A stretch of DNA of 64,000 nucleotides from Chryseobacterium sp. SORGH_AS_0447 (GTDB lineage: Bacteria > Bacteroidota > Bacteroidia > Flavobacteriales > Weeksellaceae): NCBI RefSeq assembly GCF_030818695.1, contig NZ_JAUTAR010000001.1, forward strand, positions 1,916,501-1,980,500, written 5' to 3'. How positions within the stretch are numbered: the stretch's first letter is position 1; every line of letters starts with the position of its first letter. Positions 1-9,660 of the stretch are shown here, in pieces. The position numbers and the translations under genes were made by a program. Below the pieces are notes generated by a model. It searched no databases, was not told where the DNA came from, and worked only from the letters and a program-made list of their open reading frames with translations.

Positions 1-140
1 AAAAATGTAAAGTTAAAATCTCTGCAGAATATTGAAGTTTTAGATCATTATTAAATCACGTCTTTGGTCCTGTGCTGTATGATTACAAACAAATTTTAAT
101 GCTTTTACAGTAATTTTAAACAATTTTTAATCTTTCTGTT

Positions 141-171
141 TTTGTATAAATACCGAAGTTTGCTACATTTG
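141..171 (+). promoter_or_regulatory. Bacteroidetes sigma promoter, TTTG-N19-TACATTTG
   Basis: TTTG at 141-144 and TACATTTG at 164-171 match the Bacteroidetes -33/-7 consensus (TTTG, 19 bp, TAnnTTTG) exactly. Transcription should begin near 176-178, only a few bases before the ATG at 180, so the message would be leaderless or nearly so. Seen directly; the start site is inferred. Confidence 0.7.
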
Positions 172-179
172 TATCTACA

Positions 180-638
180 ATGAAAAGGGGACTTTATCAA
201 TATCTATACAGCTTGCTTTTTGCCATATTAACCGTTCTAGGGTTTTATTATGGGCAGCTTCAGCAGTATATTTCTGCTGATAATGATTTTGTCTTCGAAT
301 GTAGCTCAGAGATCTTAAGTAATCCGGACAGACAGTCTGCAAAGTCATTAATGTTTGATAATGCACACGAAACAGACGGCTCTCTGACCACCCAACATCC
401 GCGCTTCAATAAAATCCGCGCCAACCTTTCCGAAAATGATACTGAAAACGATGATACCGTAGAACCCGGAACTTCATCAGCACTGATGATGCTTTACAGA
501 GATGGCTTCTGGCATCTGATTTCGGATTTCGTTACCACGTTTCACGATCGTAAAATTGCCATTTCACTGGCTCATTTCGAGCTGCTAAAACCTCTTTGTG
601 ATGATCTGTACATCCAGTACAGGGTCATCCGCCTGTGA
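180..638 (+). CDS. small membrane or secreted hypothetical protein
   Basis: Not recognised. A 152-residue protein with a hydrophobic N-terminal segment (about residues 8-26, ending near FYYGQ) that could be a membrane anchor or uncleaved signal, then a polar, acidic central part (residues 65-100) and a C-terminal half rich in His, Leu and Phe. The ATG at 180 is chosen because the hydrophobic segment starts just after it and a very good promoter lies directly upstream. It is followed after 103 bp by the RND efflux adaptor in the same direction and could share its transcript, but nothing in the sequence ties it functionally to efflux. Confidence 0.55.
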   Translation: MKRGLYQYLYSLLFAILTVLGFYYGQLQQYISADNDFVFECSSEILSNPDRQSAKSLMFDNAHETDGSLTTQHPRFNKIRANLSENDTENDDTVEPGTSSALMMLYRDGFWHLISDFVTTFHDRKIAISLAHFELLKPLCDDLYIQYRVIRL

Positions 639-741
639 TTCCACACGGTCTTTCCGAAAAATATAACGGCTTTCACTTTGCGATGAAAGCCTGACATCCT
701 ATTTCTCAAATTTCAAATTATTATTTAAATGTATTAAGATC

Positions 742-1824
742 ATGGTCAAGAAAAGTCTCATGTATGTAAACCTGTGCCTGATATTCTGGTGCGTAAGCTG
801 TCAGTCTGAAAAGAAAGAAAAAACGGAGGCAGCCACATTCAATGTTACAAGCCCTTTGGTAAAAGATACTCTGATTGATAAAGAGTATGTGGCGCAGATC
901 CGTTCTATCAACCACATTGAGCTCCGTGCGCAGGAGAAAGGCTATATCCAGTCGATCTATGTGGACGAGGGGCGGTCTGTAAAAAAAGGACAGCTGCTGT
1001 TTAAAATTATGCCCAACCTGTATCAGTCTGATGTAAACAGGGCTAAAGCAGAAGCGAAATATGCCGAAATTGAATACCAGAACACCAAAAACCTTTCCGA
1101 CAAAAATATTGTGGCACCGCAGGAAATGGCGATGGCTAAAGCGCGGTACGACAAAGCCAAAGCCGAACTGGCCTCTACCGATACCCATCTGAAATTTACT
1201 GAAATCCGTGCTCCTTTTTCCGGGATTGTAGGGAAGCTGCATGTGCGTAAGGGAAGCCTCGTGGATGATGGGGAACTGATGACCGAGTTGTCGGACAACA
1301 GCAAAATGTGGGTGTATTTCAATGTCCCGGAGGCGGAATACCTGAACCAGATGACGGACCGCAAAAACGAACCCCTCCATGTACGTCTGAAAATGGCCAA
1401 CGGAAAAGAATTCAGCCAGCAGGGGATCGTGGAAACCATAGAATCCGACTTCGATAATGAAACCGGGAACATCGCCTACCGGGCTACCTTCCTGAACCCT
1501 ACCGGACTCCTCAGATACGGGGAAACCGGGAATGTCCTTATTACTTCTCCGTACCCCAATGCTGTAATGATTCCGCAGAAAGCCACTTTTGAAGAACTGG
1601 AGAAAAAATACGTGTATGTAATTACCAAAGACAATAAGGTGAAAGCCCACGAAATTAAAGTGGCTGCCGAGCTGCCGCATATCTATGTCGTGGCTTCAGG
1701 ATTGAAAAAAGATGACAGGATTTTGCTGGACGGGCTCAGGCTGGTGCAGGAAAACCAGAAAATCAATACCAGGTTCCAAAAGCCTGAAAAAGTAATGTCG
1801 AACCTGGATCTTTATGCCGAGTAA
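742..1824 (+). CDS. RND efflux periplasmic adaptor (HlyD/AcrA family)
   Basis: Membrane fusion protein that links an inner-membrane RND pump to an outer-membrane channel. The 360 residues start with a lipoprotein signal (hydrophobic stretch ending in CVSCQSEKK, probable lipid attachment at the Cys in VSC-Q). A split lipoyl domain follows (ELRAQEKGYIQSIYVDEG and TEIRAPFSGIVGKLHVRKG) flanking an alpha-helical hairpin at about residues 95-140, then beta-barrel and membrane-proximal domains. Length is normal for AcrA-like proteins. It is the first gene of a three-gene operon, with the pump starting 15 bp after its stop. Substrates cannot be read from the sequence. Confidence 0.93.
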   Translation: MVKKSLMYVNLCLIFWCVSCQSEKKEKTEAATFNVTSPLVKDTLIDKEYVAQIRSINHIELRAQEKGYIQSIYVDEGRSVKKGQLLFKIMPNLYQSDVNRAKAEAKYAEIEYQNTKNLSDKNIVAPQEMAMAKARYDKAKAELASTDTHLKFTEIRAPFSGIVGKLHVRKGSLVDDGELMTELSDNSKMWVYFNVPEAEYLNQMTDRKNEPLHVRLKMANGKEFSQQGIVETIESDFDNETGNIAYRATFLNPTGLLRYGETGNVLITSPYPNAVMIPQKATFEELEKKYVYVITKDNKVKAHEIKVAAELPHIYVVASGLKKDDRILLDGLRLVQENQKINTRFQKPEKVMSNLDLYAE

Positions 1825-1839
1825 CCCAAAAGTAGCATT

Positions 1840-4800
1840 ATGTTTAAAAAAGTAATACACAGGCCGGTTTTCGCCATTGTGATATCGGTGGTTATCTTAT
1901 TTATCGGGGGGCTGGCAATCAAGCAGCTCCCTACCGAGCAGTTTCCTAAAATTGCACCTACTACGGTTGCCGTTTCCATCGCCTATCCGGGGGCAAGTGC
2001 GGATGTACTCGTAAAATCATCACTCATTACCATAGAAAATGCCATCAACGGGGTCCAGGGAATGCGGTATATCACTACGGATGCCACAAGTGCCGGGGAA
2101 GCCACGGTGAATGTGGTCTTTGATCCCGGCACTAATCCCAATGAAGCGGTTGTACTCGTGAAAACCAGGGTAGACCAGGTGATGCCGCTTCTGCCGGAGC
2201 TTGTGCAGAAAGAAGGGGTAGTGGTAAACCCGATCCAGCCGAGTATGCTGATGTACGTCAACCTGTACAGCACCAGTAAGGACATGGATGAAAAATTCCT
2301 TTACAACTATGCTACCGTTAATATCATCCCGGAAATCAACAGGATCCACGGGATCGCCAAATCCCAGATCCTGGGAAGCCGGAGGTATGCCATGAGGATC
2401 TGGCTGAACCCGGACAGGATGCGTGCCTACGACCTTTCCGTGGATGAGGTAATGAAAGCCATCGGGGAGCAGAGCATCATCGGGCGTCCGGGAAGGATCG
2501 GGCAGAGTTCGGGGATTGCGGCGCAGTCGCTGGAGTATGTGCTTACCTACAAAGGCCAGTACAACACGCCGGAAGAATATGAGAACATTATCGTGCGTTC
2601 CAATTCAGAAGGGGAGAACATTAAGCTGAAGGATGTGGCGAAAGTGGAGCTGGGAAGTGAGTTCTTTGATATTTATTCCAATCTTGACGGGCATCCTTCC
2701 GCTTCTATTGTATTGAAGCAGAACTACGGAAGTAATGCCAATGACGTGATCAAGGACGTAAAGGCCAAACTGGAGGAAATGAAAGCCAACTTTCCTCCGG
2801 GAGTCGATTATAAAATCAGTTATGACGTTTCGCAGTTCCTCGATGCTTCGGTGGAACAGGTACTGCATACATTGAGGGATGCATTCATCCTTGTGGCGAT
2901 TGTGGTATTCATCTTCCTGGGCGACTGGCGTTCAACGCTGATCCCGATTATCGCTGTTCCGGTTTCCCTGATCGGGACGTTCTTTGTGATCCAGCTGTTC
3001 GGGCTGTCCATCAACCTTGTGACGCTCTTTGCTTTGGTATTGGCGATCGGGATTGTGGTGGATAACGCCATTGTGGTGATTGAAGCCGTACATGCGAAAA
3101 TGGAGGAGAACGATATGTCTCCGTATAAAGCAGTAAAAGAAGTAATGGGCGAAATTGCCGGAGCGATCATTGCCATCACGGCGGTAATGGTGGCGGTATT
3201 CATCCCGATCTCCTTCATGACAGGACCGGTAGGGACATTTTACCGTCAGTTTTCCATCACCATGGCCAGTTCCATTGTGATTTCTGCAGTGGTAGCGCTT
3301 ACTTTGACGCCGGTTCTTGCTGCGATGCTGTTAAAGAACAACCACGGAAAACCTAAAAAATCCAACCTGTTTACCAGATCATTGGATTCCTTTAACCGCG
3401 GGTTCGATAAAATTACCGGGAAATATGCTTCCTTTTTAAGAAAGATTGTCAGCCGCAAGGTAGTAACCTGGGGAATCCTGATTGCCTTTTGCGTAGGGAT
3501 TTTCATTGTAAACAAAACTTTGCCGGGAGGATTTATCCCGAATGAAGACCAGGGAACCATTTACGCCATCATCCAGACGCCGCCGGGATCTACTTTAGAG
3601 CAGACCAACAAAGTGTCGCGGGCTTTGCAGAAAATCTGTCAGGGCGTGGATGGTGTCGAATCCGTTTCATCACTGGCTGGATATGAGATTATGACCGAAG
3701 GCCGGGGGTCCAATGCCGGAACCTGTCTCATCAACCTGAAAAGCTGGGGCGACCGTAAGCATGATGTAAAGGAAATTATGGAGGAGCTGGAAGAAAAATC
3801 CAAAAACCTCGGGGCAACCATCGAATTCTTTGAACCGCCGGCAGTTCCCGGATTCGGATCTTCCGGAGGATTCTCCGTGCGTTTGCTGGACCTGAACAGA
3901 ACCACCAACTACCAGGATTTCGATAAGGTGAACAAAGACTTCATTGCCCAGCTTAAAAAACGGAAGGAACTGACCGGAGTATTTACATTCTTCGCAGCGA
4001 ATTACCCTCAGTACGAATTGGTTTTCGATAATAATGCCGCGATGCAGAAAGGCGTCTCAATTGGTAAGGCGATGGATAACCTCAATATCCTGATCGGGAG
4101 TACCTACGAGCAGGGATTCATCAGATTCGGGCAGTTTTTCAAGGTATATGTGCAGTCGTCACCGGAATTCAGGAGGCTGCCTACTGATATCATGAATCTG
4201 TATGTAAAGAACGATCATGGCGAAATGGTTCCGTATTCTGCGTTTATGACAATGAAGAAAACCCAGGGGCCTAACGAGATTACGAGATACAATATGTACA
4301 ACTCAGCAGCGATCCGCGGGCTTCCGGCACCCGGCTATACTACGGCAGATGCCATCCAGGCGATCAACGAAACTGCGGCGAAGAGCCTGCCTCACGGCTA
4401 TAAAGTGGCTTGGGAAGGATTGTCTTATGACGAAGCACAGCGCGGTAACGAAGCCATTTATGTATTCCTGGTGGTACTCGTGTTCGTATACCTTGTACTT
4501 GCGGCGCAGTATGAAAGCTTTATCATTCCGTTTGCCGTACTGCTGTCCCTTCCGGTCGGAGTATTCGGTTCTTTCTTATTGCTGAAAGCGATGGGACTGG
4601 AAAATGACATTTATGCTCAGGTGGGGCTGATTATGATTATCGGGCTTTTAGGTAAAAATGCCGTGCTCATCGTGGAATTTGCCGTGAAGAGAAGGCAGGG
4701 GGGAGATTCTATCCTGGAAGCGGCGATTAAAGGCTCAAAAGCCCGTTTCAGGCCGATCCTTATGACCTCCTTTGCATTTATTGCCGGATTGGTACCATTG

Positions 4801-5001
4801 GTATTTGCCAGCGGGGCCGGAGCGATCGGGAACCATACCATCGGGGCTTCCGCATTGGGCGGAATGCTCATCGGGACGCTGTTCGGGGTAATTGTGATCC
4901 CGGGACTCTATTACATTTTTGCCAAATTATCAGATGGCAGGAAAATGATCAAAGACGAAGACGAATCACCATTAAGCGAAGACATGATCCATTATGAATA
5001 A
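1840..5001 (+). CDS. RND efflux pump, HAE1/AcrB-type inner-membrane permease
   Basis: Proton-driven multidrug exporter of 1053 residues, the usual AcrB size, with twelve transmembrane helices and two large periplasmic loops. It opens with MFKKVIHRPVFAIVISVV, the typical first helix. The TM4 proton-relay motif reads GIVVDNAIVVIE: the first Asp (residue 408) is present, while the second Asp of the E. coli DD pair is Asn here. The TM10 lysine is present in GLLGKNAVLIVEFA. The gene lies between its adaptor and its outer-membrane factor, and its stop overlaps the start of the channel gene by 8 bp, which implies coupled translation. Confidence 0.95.
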   Translation: MFKKVIHRPVFAIVISVVILFIGGLAIKQLPTEQFPKIAPTTVAVSIAYPGASADVLVKSSLITIENAINGVQGMRYITTDATSAGEATVNVVFDPGTNPNEAVVLVKTRVDQVMPLLPELVQKEGVVVNPIQPSMLMYVNLYSTSKDMDEKFLYNYATVNIIPEINRIHGIAKSQILGSRRYAMRIWLNPDRMRAYDLSVDEVMKAIGEQSIIGRPGRIGQSSGIAAQSLEYVLTYKGQYNTPEEYENIIVRSNSEGENIKLKDVAKVELGSEFFDIYSNLDGHPSASIVLKQNYGSNANDVIKDVKAKLEEMKANFPPGVDYKISYDVSQFLDASVEQVLHTLRDAFILVAIVVFIFLGDWRSTLIPIIAVPVSLIGTFFVIQLFGLSINLVTLFALVLAIGIVVDNAIVVIEAVHAKMEENDMSPYKAVKEVMGEIAGAIIAITAVMVAVFIPISFMTGPVGTFYRQFSITMASSIVISAVVALTLTPVLAAMLLKNNHGKPKKSNLFTRSLDSFNRGFDKITGKYASFLRKIVSRKVVTWGILIAFCVGIFIVNKTLPGGFIPNEDQGTIYAIIQTPPGSTLEQTNKVSRALQKICQGVDGVESVSSLAGYEIMTEGRGSNAGTCLINLKSWGDRKHDVKEIMEELEEKSKNLGATIEFFEPPAVPGFGSSGGFSVRLLDLNRTTNYQDFDKVNKDFIAQLKKRKELTGVFTFFAANYPQYELVFDNNAAMQKGVSIGKAMDNLNILIGSTYEQGFIRFGQFFKVYVQSSPEFRRLPTDIMNLYVKNDHGEMVPYSAFMTMKKTQGPNEITRYNMYNSAAIRGLPAPGYTTADAIQAINETAAKSLPHGYKVAWEGLSYDEAQRGNEAIYVFLVVLVFVYLVLAAQYESFIIPFAVLLSLPVGVFGSFLLLKAMGLENDIYAQVGLIMIIGLLGKNAVLIVEFAVKRRQGGDSILEAAIKGSKARFRPILMTSFAFIAGLVPLVFASGAGAIGNHTIGASALGGMLIGTLFGVIVIPGLYYIFAKLSDGRKMIKDEDESPLSEDMIHYE

Positions 5002-6469
5002 GAACAGAAAAAAAATATACCAATACGCAGGCTGGTCGGTGCTGCTGCTCGGCCTTGCAGCGTGTAAGCCCGTCGAAATTCAGCAGCGGGCGGAGAACAG
5101 GACCGTACCGGAAAAATATGCCGGTGCCGAAAATGACAATACCAATTCCGGAAAGCTGAAATGGAACGAATATTTCAGCGACCCAAATCTCCAGGCCCTC
5201 ATCACCGAAGCCCTGAAAAACAACCAGGAGCTGAACATCATGCTCCAGGAAATCGAAATTTCGAAAAATGAAATCAAAGCCCGGAAAGGGGAGTACCTGC
5301 CTTCCGTAGGCCTGAAAGCGGGAGTTGGCGTAGACAAGGTCAGCCGATATACCAATATCGGTGCTATGGAAGACAATACCGAGATCGTACCCGGAAAAGA
5401 AATGCCGGATCCGCTCTTCGATTTTGGGGCCGGTGTTCAGGCCAAATGGGAAACCGATATCTGGGGAAAGCTCCACAACGCTACCCGTGCGCAGGTACAG
5501 CGTTACCTGGCCAGCATCGAAGGCCGGAACTTCATGGTCACCAACCTTATTTCCGAAATTGCCGATTCCTATTACGAGCTGTTGGCGCTGGATAATGAGC
5601 AGGTAATCCTGAATGAAAACATCAAGATCCAGAACGATGCGCTGAACATCATCAAGGAGCTGAAAAAGAACGCCCGTTCCAATGAGCTGGCCGTGAAAAG
5701 ATTTCAGGCACTCGTGCTGAAAACCCAGGGTATGCAGTACGATATTCAGCAAAAAGTTGTGGAGACCGAAAACCGCATCAATTACCTGGTGGGAAGGTTC
5801 CCGCAGCCGGTAGAGCGCAGCCATGATAATTTCGATACCGTGGTTCCGCCGGTGGTCTATGCCGGGATACCTTCCGAGTTGCTGGAAAACCGTCCGGACA
5901 TTAAGGAAGCGGAGTACGAACTGGCTGCCACCAAGCTGGACATCAAGTCGGCGAAGGCCAGATTTTATCCTTCGCTGGACATTGGGGCCGGAATCGGGTT
6001 GCAGGCCTTCAATCCTGCCTATCTGATCAAACCGCAATCCTTGCTGTTCTCGCTCGCCGGTGAGCTTACCGCACCGCTGATTAACCGGGCTGCCATTAAA
6101 GCGGCTTACTACAATGCCAATGCAAAGCAGGTACAGGCCGTTTACCATTATGAGCAGACCGTCCTGGCCGCTTACATCGAAGTAGCCAACCAGCTGGCGA
6201 AAATGCAGAACATGAAAAGCAGCTACGACATCAAGGCGCAGGAAGTGGATGCCTTAACCCAGTCCATCGACATTTCCAACGACCTGTTCAAGTACGCCCG
6301 GGCCGATTACATGGAAGTGCTGCTCACCCAGCGCGATGCTTTGGAGTCTAAATTTGAACTGGTGGAAAAGAGGATCAACCAGCTGAAAGCCAGCGTCGCC
6401 ATCTACCGGGCACTTGGCGGCGGTTGGGATCAGAATCCCCTCACGCCTCCGGATATCATTAAAAAATAA
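4994..6469 (+). CDS. outer-membrane efflux channel (TolC/OprM/NodT family lipoprotein)
   Basis: Outer-membrane factor that completes the tripartite pump. Its 491 residues begin with a lipoprotein signal (LLGLAACKPVEIQQ), then two repeats of the OEP fold: long helical barrel segments with a conserved ELAATKLDIKSAKARFYPSL region, where family members read LR/LAAANAxIGxAKAxxFPxL, and the typical tip ALGGGWD near the end. Start ATG 4994 overlaps the pump stop by 8 bp. A strong intrinsic terminator lies 30 bp after the stop. A 399-residue open frame on the opposite strand here is only a codon-bias shadow. Confidence 0.94.
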   Translation: MNKNRKKIYQYAGWSVLLLGLAACKPVEIQQRAENRTVPEKYAGAENDNTNSGKLKWNEYFSDPNLQALITEALKNNQELNIMLQEIEISKNEIKARKGEYLPSVGLKAGVGVDKVSRYTNIGAMEDNTEIVPGKEMPDPLFDFGAGVQAKWETDIWGKLHNATRAQVQRYLASIEGRNFMVTNLISEIADSYYELLALDNEQVILNENIKIQNDALNIIKELKKNARSNELAVKRFQALVLKTQGMQYDIQQKVVETENRINYLVGRFPQPVERSHDNFDTVVPPVVYAGIPSELLENRPDIKEAEYELAATKLDIKSAKARFYPSLDIGAGIGLQAFNPAYLIKPQSLLFSLAGELTAPLINRAAIKAAYYNANAKQVQAVYHYEQTVLAAYIEVANQLAKMQNMKSSYDIKAQEVDALTQSIDISNDLFKYARADYMEVLLTQRDALESKFELVEKRINQLKASVAIYRALGGGWDQNPLTPPDIIKK

Positions 6470-6498
6470 TAAACTTCTATATAGCTAATTTTTTCATG

Positions 6499-6528
6499 CA
6501 GAGTCCACTTTGGTGGGCTCTGTTTTTT
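6499..6528 (+). terminator. intrinsic terminator of the efflux operon
   Basis: Ten-base-pair stem CAGAGTCCAC / GTGGGCTCTG (one G-T pair) with a TTTG loop, 6499-6508 pairing with 6513-6522, followed directly by six T at 6523-6528. It lies 30 bp after the channel gene stop. Confidence 0.88.
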
Positions 6529-6626
6529 ATACTCTAAATTTCCTCCCGATGATTTTTACCGCAAAGTTTCTGTGTTAATACACAAGTAAAACAATTTTTT
6601 TTTAACTTTGTTTATAATTAAGGCGG

Positions 6627-7010
6627 TTATGAACCAGCCAGTATGGAGCAACTTTCGTTTTCGGATTTTGCTCCTTTATTTTTTTGTCCATCATAATCAT
6701 TTTGATAAGGGATCTCTGTTTTGAAAATAACGTACATTAATTCCAATAGTTTCCTTGCTACGGCCACAATTCCTTTCATTTTTATCCCTGTTCTTTCAAC
6801 AATCCGGATGTATATCGCTTTATATGCCGGTATGCTTCTTATGGCAGTGATGGCTGGAAAATACATTGTTCGTCGAAGATGCTTGTTTCCTCGTTTCGAT
6901 ATCCTGGGCTTACCTTTGACCGACGTTCCCGATATTTTTTCCTTTACATCAAACCCGGCATAGCTCGTGAGCTGCTTTTTATTTCTAATCATCGAAAAGC
7001 CATTGGTCAC
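6627..7010 (-). pseudogene. IS110-family transposase, C-terminal remnant
   Basis: The 127-residue frame carries the C-terminal Transposase_20 region of an IS110-family DEDD recombinase: LTSYAGFDVKEKISG, the region that holds the catalytic Ser, then KPRISKRGNKHLRRTMYFPA and an AVARKLLELMYVIFKT helix. The N-terminal RuvC-like half is missing; upstream on this strand (7011-7100) I see no transposase-like frame, only dispersed repeat sequence. It differs clearly from the intact IS110 gene at 46315, so it is an older, unrelated insertion. Confidence 0.8.
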
Positions 7011-7049
7011 AAAAGATATTTATGTTACTTAAAAGTCGAATGCTTTAAT

Positions 7050-7160
7050 GTAAACAAGTATACAAAAGTTTTTAAAAATCTCTGATTTTTATCTCCTGTG
7101 CTCTAAAATATACACAAACTCTAAAATTCTCTCTTTGTGACTAATGTGTTGAAATAAAGC
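7050..7160 (-). repeat. dispersed repeat family A, copy 1
   Basis: Read on the minus strand it matches three other stretches of the window (near 13560, 45780 and 47920): an ATTTTAGA(A/G)CACA box, then AAAATC-TnA-GATTTTT, a small perfect hairpin, then an A/T tail. These copies lie between genes only. It fills the space between the IS remnant and the receptor terminator. Confidence 0.6.
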
Positions 7161-7208
7161 GCCATCATCCGTGTATTCTGTGCGACCCATTGTAGGTTTC
7201 TAAAAAGC

Positions 7209-7240
7209 AAAAAAGCTCCGGATGTGGCAACATCCGGAGC
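7209..7240 (-). terminator. intrinsic terminator of the TonB-dependent receptor gene
   Basis: Perfect 10-bp stem GCTCCGGATG / CATCCGGAGC (7215-7224 with 7231-7240) with a 6-base loop. On the minus strand it is followed by a run of six T (plus-strand A at 7209-7214). It lies 25 bp beyond the receptor stop. Confidence 0.9.
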
Positions 7241-7264
7241 CTTTCATTTATCAAAAGAACAAAA

Positions 7265-9637
7265 CTACTGCGCTCTCTTCCTTTCCTCTTCACTGGCCGT
7301 TGTGCGGTTCCGGGAAGCGGCTACGTTCTTACCGAGACGGTACAGCAGGCTGAGGCTTACGAAACGGCTTTCGCGCTGGTAGAAAAAGCGGCTCTGCTGG
7401 TCCTGGAAATTGATGCTGACCTGATTGTTGTTCTTATTAAAAACATCGGTCACTGCAAGGCGCAGGGTGCCGGCGTTGTTCAGGATGTTCATTTTGACGC
7501 CGATGTCTACAAAAGAATTGGCACGCACGCGGTACACGCCCTGGATGCCGGCACTGTTGTACATCCCGTTGATTTCCGCTTTCAGTCCGATTTCCTTATC
7601 AATGGAAAACGACTGGTTCAGCGATCCGGAAAAAGAAATCATATGATTGTCATAACTTCCGGACAAATAATCCGACTTTTCACGCTGGCGGTACACATCT
7701 GCGGTGATATTCACATCCCACCAGGACGCAGGCTTTACCTGTCCTGAAAAGCGGAGGCCTGCCATCGCGCTCAGTCCGAGGTTGGCCTGGGTTCCGTAGT
7801 ACCGTTTCGTCTCGTTATCCTGCACATCGATATTGGTGAACACATCGCGGGTGGAAGTGTAGTAGGCGGTTAGGTTATAGTTCTGCCGATACGTGTACCC
7901 AGCTTCTATACTGTGGACAAAAGCAGGTTGCAGGGCCGGATTTCCCACGTAGACGCTGTACGGTGAAGAGAATCGTTTGGTCGGGTTCAGCCGATTGTAT
8001 TCCGGGCGTTCGAGGCGATAGGCATAATTCAGTAAGAACTCATGGTTATCTTTTGGCTTATACTGAAGGAATAAGGTCGGAAACAGTTTGAAATAATTTC
8101 TTTCGTTGAGCTGGTTCAAGTTCTGCTGGAACCCGCTGGTCCGGGTATACTCGCCGCGCAGTCCGCCCTGGAATGTCCATTGTCCGAAGCTGCCCGAAAC
8201 GCTGGTATAAGCGGAAGCTACATTTTCCCGGTAGGTAAAGTGGTTGCGGTTGGCTTCTACCGCCATCAGTACCGATCCGTCACGGTTGAAATAATCGAAA
8301 ATATTGATGCTCCGGGTGCTGCTGTATTTGATGCCTGAGGTCACGTCCAGTTCTTTTCCGGCTTTGAAATGATAATCCGCTTTTCCTGAAACAATGCTGA
8401 TGTCCTGCGAGCTTGGCGTGTAAATATGAAAGAACGCCGAAGTTGCGCTGCCGTCGGGAAGCAGGGTAACATTGTCGGTAAAAGAGCGGTTGGCATTCCG
8501 GAAAGGCGAATAATCGAGATCGATGTTCAGGCTGCTTTTCGCGGAATCGAGTTTCAGGTTATAGTTCAGATTATACGCAAACTGATTGCCTAAAGAAGAA
8601 GCATAATTGTCGGTATTCAGCGTGGAATCCAGTTTCATGGCCGGCGAAGTGATCCGGGTAAAGGTATGGCCTTCGGATCCGCCTTTGCGGTTGTTTCCGG
8701 TCAGCAGGAAACCCAGCACCTGGTTATCGGAAACCTGGTAATCAACACCCAGACGGTAGGCATGCGTATCCGAATGGTAAACCGAAGGATTGGTACCGTC
8801 CCACAATGAGCTTCCGTAATTAATAAAAGTATTGTGATCCTGAACGGTATGACGGCGGGTAAATCCGTAATTGCCGAAAACATTCCATTTGTTTTTGCGG
8901 TAATTGAAAGTGGTGTTCCCTGTAAATCCCGTGTAGTGGCCCTGCGTGATCCCGCCGTTCAGGCTGAGGTTAAAGCCCTGTTTTTTTGATTTTTTGGTGA
9001 TGATGTTAACAACGGAAGCGCCTTCCGCATCAAACCTTGCGGGCGGATTAGAGAAAATCTCGATCTGCGCTACCTGGTCAGACGGCATGCCCTGAAGATA
9101 GGCCGCCAGGTCGTCACCGGAAAGCTGTAAAGGTTTTCCGTCCAGGTAGATCCGGACGTTCTTCCGGTTGGCTGTTACCGCATTGGCTGAACTGACCTGG
9201 ACACCGGGTGCTTTGGTCAAGGCTTCCCATGCGCTTCCCCCCGAAGCGATAATGCTGTTTTCAACATTAAAGCTCACGCGGTCGATTTTCCTTTCGATCA
9301 GCGGTTTCTTTTTGGTAACGGTGACTTCCTGGATTACATGCTCACTCTTCTGCAAGATCAGGTCCAGGTTTTCTTTCGGAAGCGTGACTTCCATTTCTAT
9401 TGGCTGATAGCCTGAAAGCGTTGCGGTCAACGAATAACTTCCCGCCTCTGAAAACGTCAGGCTGAAATTTCCAAGATCGGAGAAAGCGGAAGCTACCGGT
9501 TTCTGGTCTTTTTTTAAACTAATCGTCACAGCGTCCAGCATCCGGCCGTCGGTGTCTTTCACGGTTCCTTTCAGAACGTTCTGGGAATGCATAAGTCCTG
9601 AAATGCAGATCAGGAGAAATAAAATCGTATTTTTCAT
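7265..9637 (-). CDS. TonB-dependent receptor, OMP_b-brl_3 type, with N-terminal carboxypeptidase-like domain
   Basis: Outer-membrane active transporter of 790 residues. After a signal peptide (MKNTILFLLICISGLMHSQN) comes a carboxypeptidase-regulatory-like beta-sandwich (about residues 22-105, LKGTVKDTDGRMLDAVTISL), then a plug domain (GGSAWEALTKAPGVQVSS, VRIYLDGKPLQLSG, IEIFSNPPARFDAEGASVVNIITK), then a long beta-barrel of the kind found in Bacteroidetes receptors without a SusD partner. It is transcribed away from a histidine kinase/response regulator pair, and the shared promoter region holds a phased repeat array, so the two-component system probably controls it. The substrate is unknown. 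A strong terminator follows. Confidence 0.9.
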   Translation of the reverse strand: MKNTILFLLICISGLMHSQNVLKGTVKDTDGRMLDAVTISLKKDQKPVASAFSDLGNFSLTFSEAGSYSLTATLSGYQPIEMEVTLPKENLDLILQKSEHVIQEVTVTKKKPLIERKIDRVSFNVENSIIASGGSAWEALTKAPGVQVSSANAVTANRKNVRIYLDGKPLQLSGDDLAAYLQGMPSDQVAQIEIFSNPPARFDAEGASVVNIITKKSKKQGFNLSLNGGITQGHYTGFTGNTTFNYRKNKWNVFGNYGFTRRHTVQDHNTFINYGSSLWDGTNPSVYHSDTHAYRLGVDYQVSDNQVLGFLLTGNNRKGGSEGHTFTRITSPAMKLDSTLNTDNYASSLGNQFAYNLNYNLKLDSAKSSLNIDLDYSPFRNANRSFTDNVTLLPDGSATSAFFHIYTPSSQDISIVSGKADYHFKAGKELDVTSGIKYSSTRSINIFDYFNRDGSVLMAVEANRNHFTYRENVASAYTSVSGSFGQWTFQGGLRGEYTRTSGFQQNLNQLNERNYFKLFPTLFLQYKPKDNHEFLLNYAYRLERPEYNRLNPTKRFSSPYSVYVGNPALQPAFVHSIEAGYTYRQNYNLTAYYTSTRDVFTNIDVQDNETKRYYGTQANLGLSAMAGLRFSGQVKPASWWDVNITADVYRQREKSDYLSGSYDNHMISFSGSLNQSFSIDKEIGLKAEINGMYNSAGIQGVYRVRANSFVDIGVKMNILNNAGTLRLAVTDVFNKNNNQVSINFQDQQSRFFYQRESRFVSLSLLYRLGKNVAASRNRTTASEEERKRAQ

Positions 9638-9641
9638 ACCG

Positions 9642-9649
9642 CAAACCTA
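9642..9649 (-). promoter_or_regulatory. -7 element of the receptor promoter, no matching -33
   Basis: On the minus strand TAGGTTTG matches the Bacteroidetes -7 consensus TAnnTTTG exactly and sits 4 bases from the receptor ATG at 9637. No TTTG is present about 19 bp further upstream, where the phased TTAA repeats begin instead. This suggests an activator-dependent, almost leaderless promoter. The motif is seen; the mechanism is inferred. Confidence 0.5.
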
Positions 9650-9660
9650 CGGCGGTCTAT

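Noticed and set aside
4949..6148. 399-codon open frame on the minus strand opposite the outer-membrane channel gene
   Set aside because: The plus-strand gene is a clear TolC-family protein in a three-gene operon; the antisense frame has no family likeness and arises from codon bias. The same applies to the 319-codon frame at 721-1680.
6721..7085. Plus-strand small open frames opposite the IS remnant
   Set aside because: They mirror the transposase fragment on the minus strand, and the second runs into repeat sequence; no protein family is visible.
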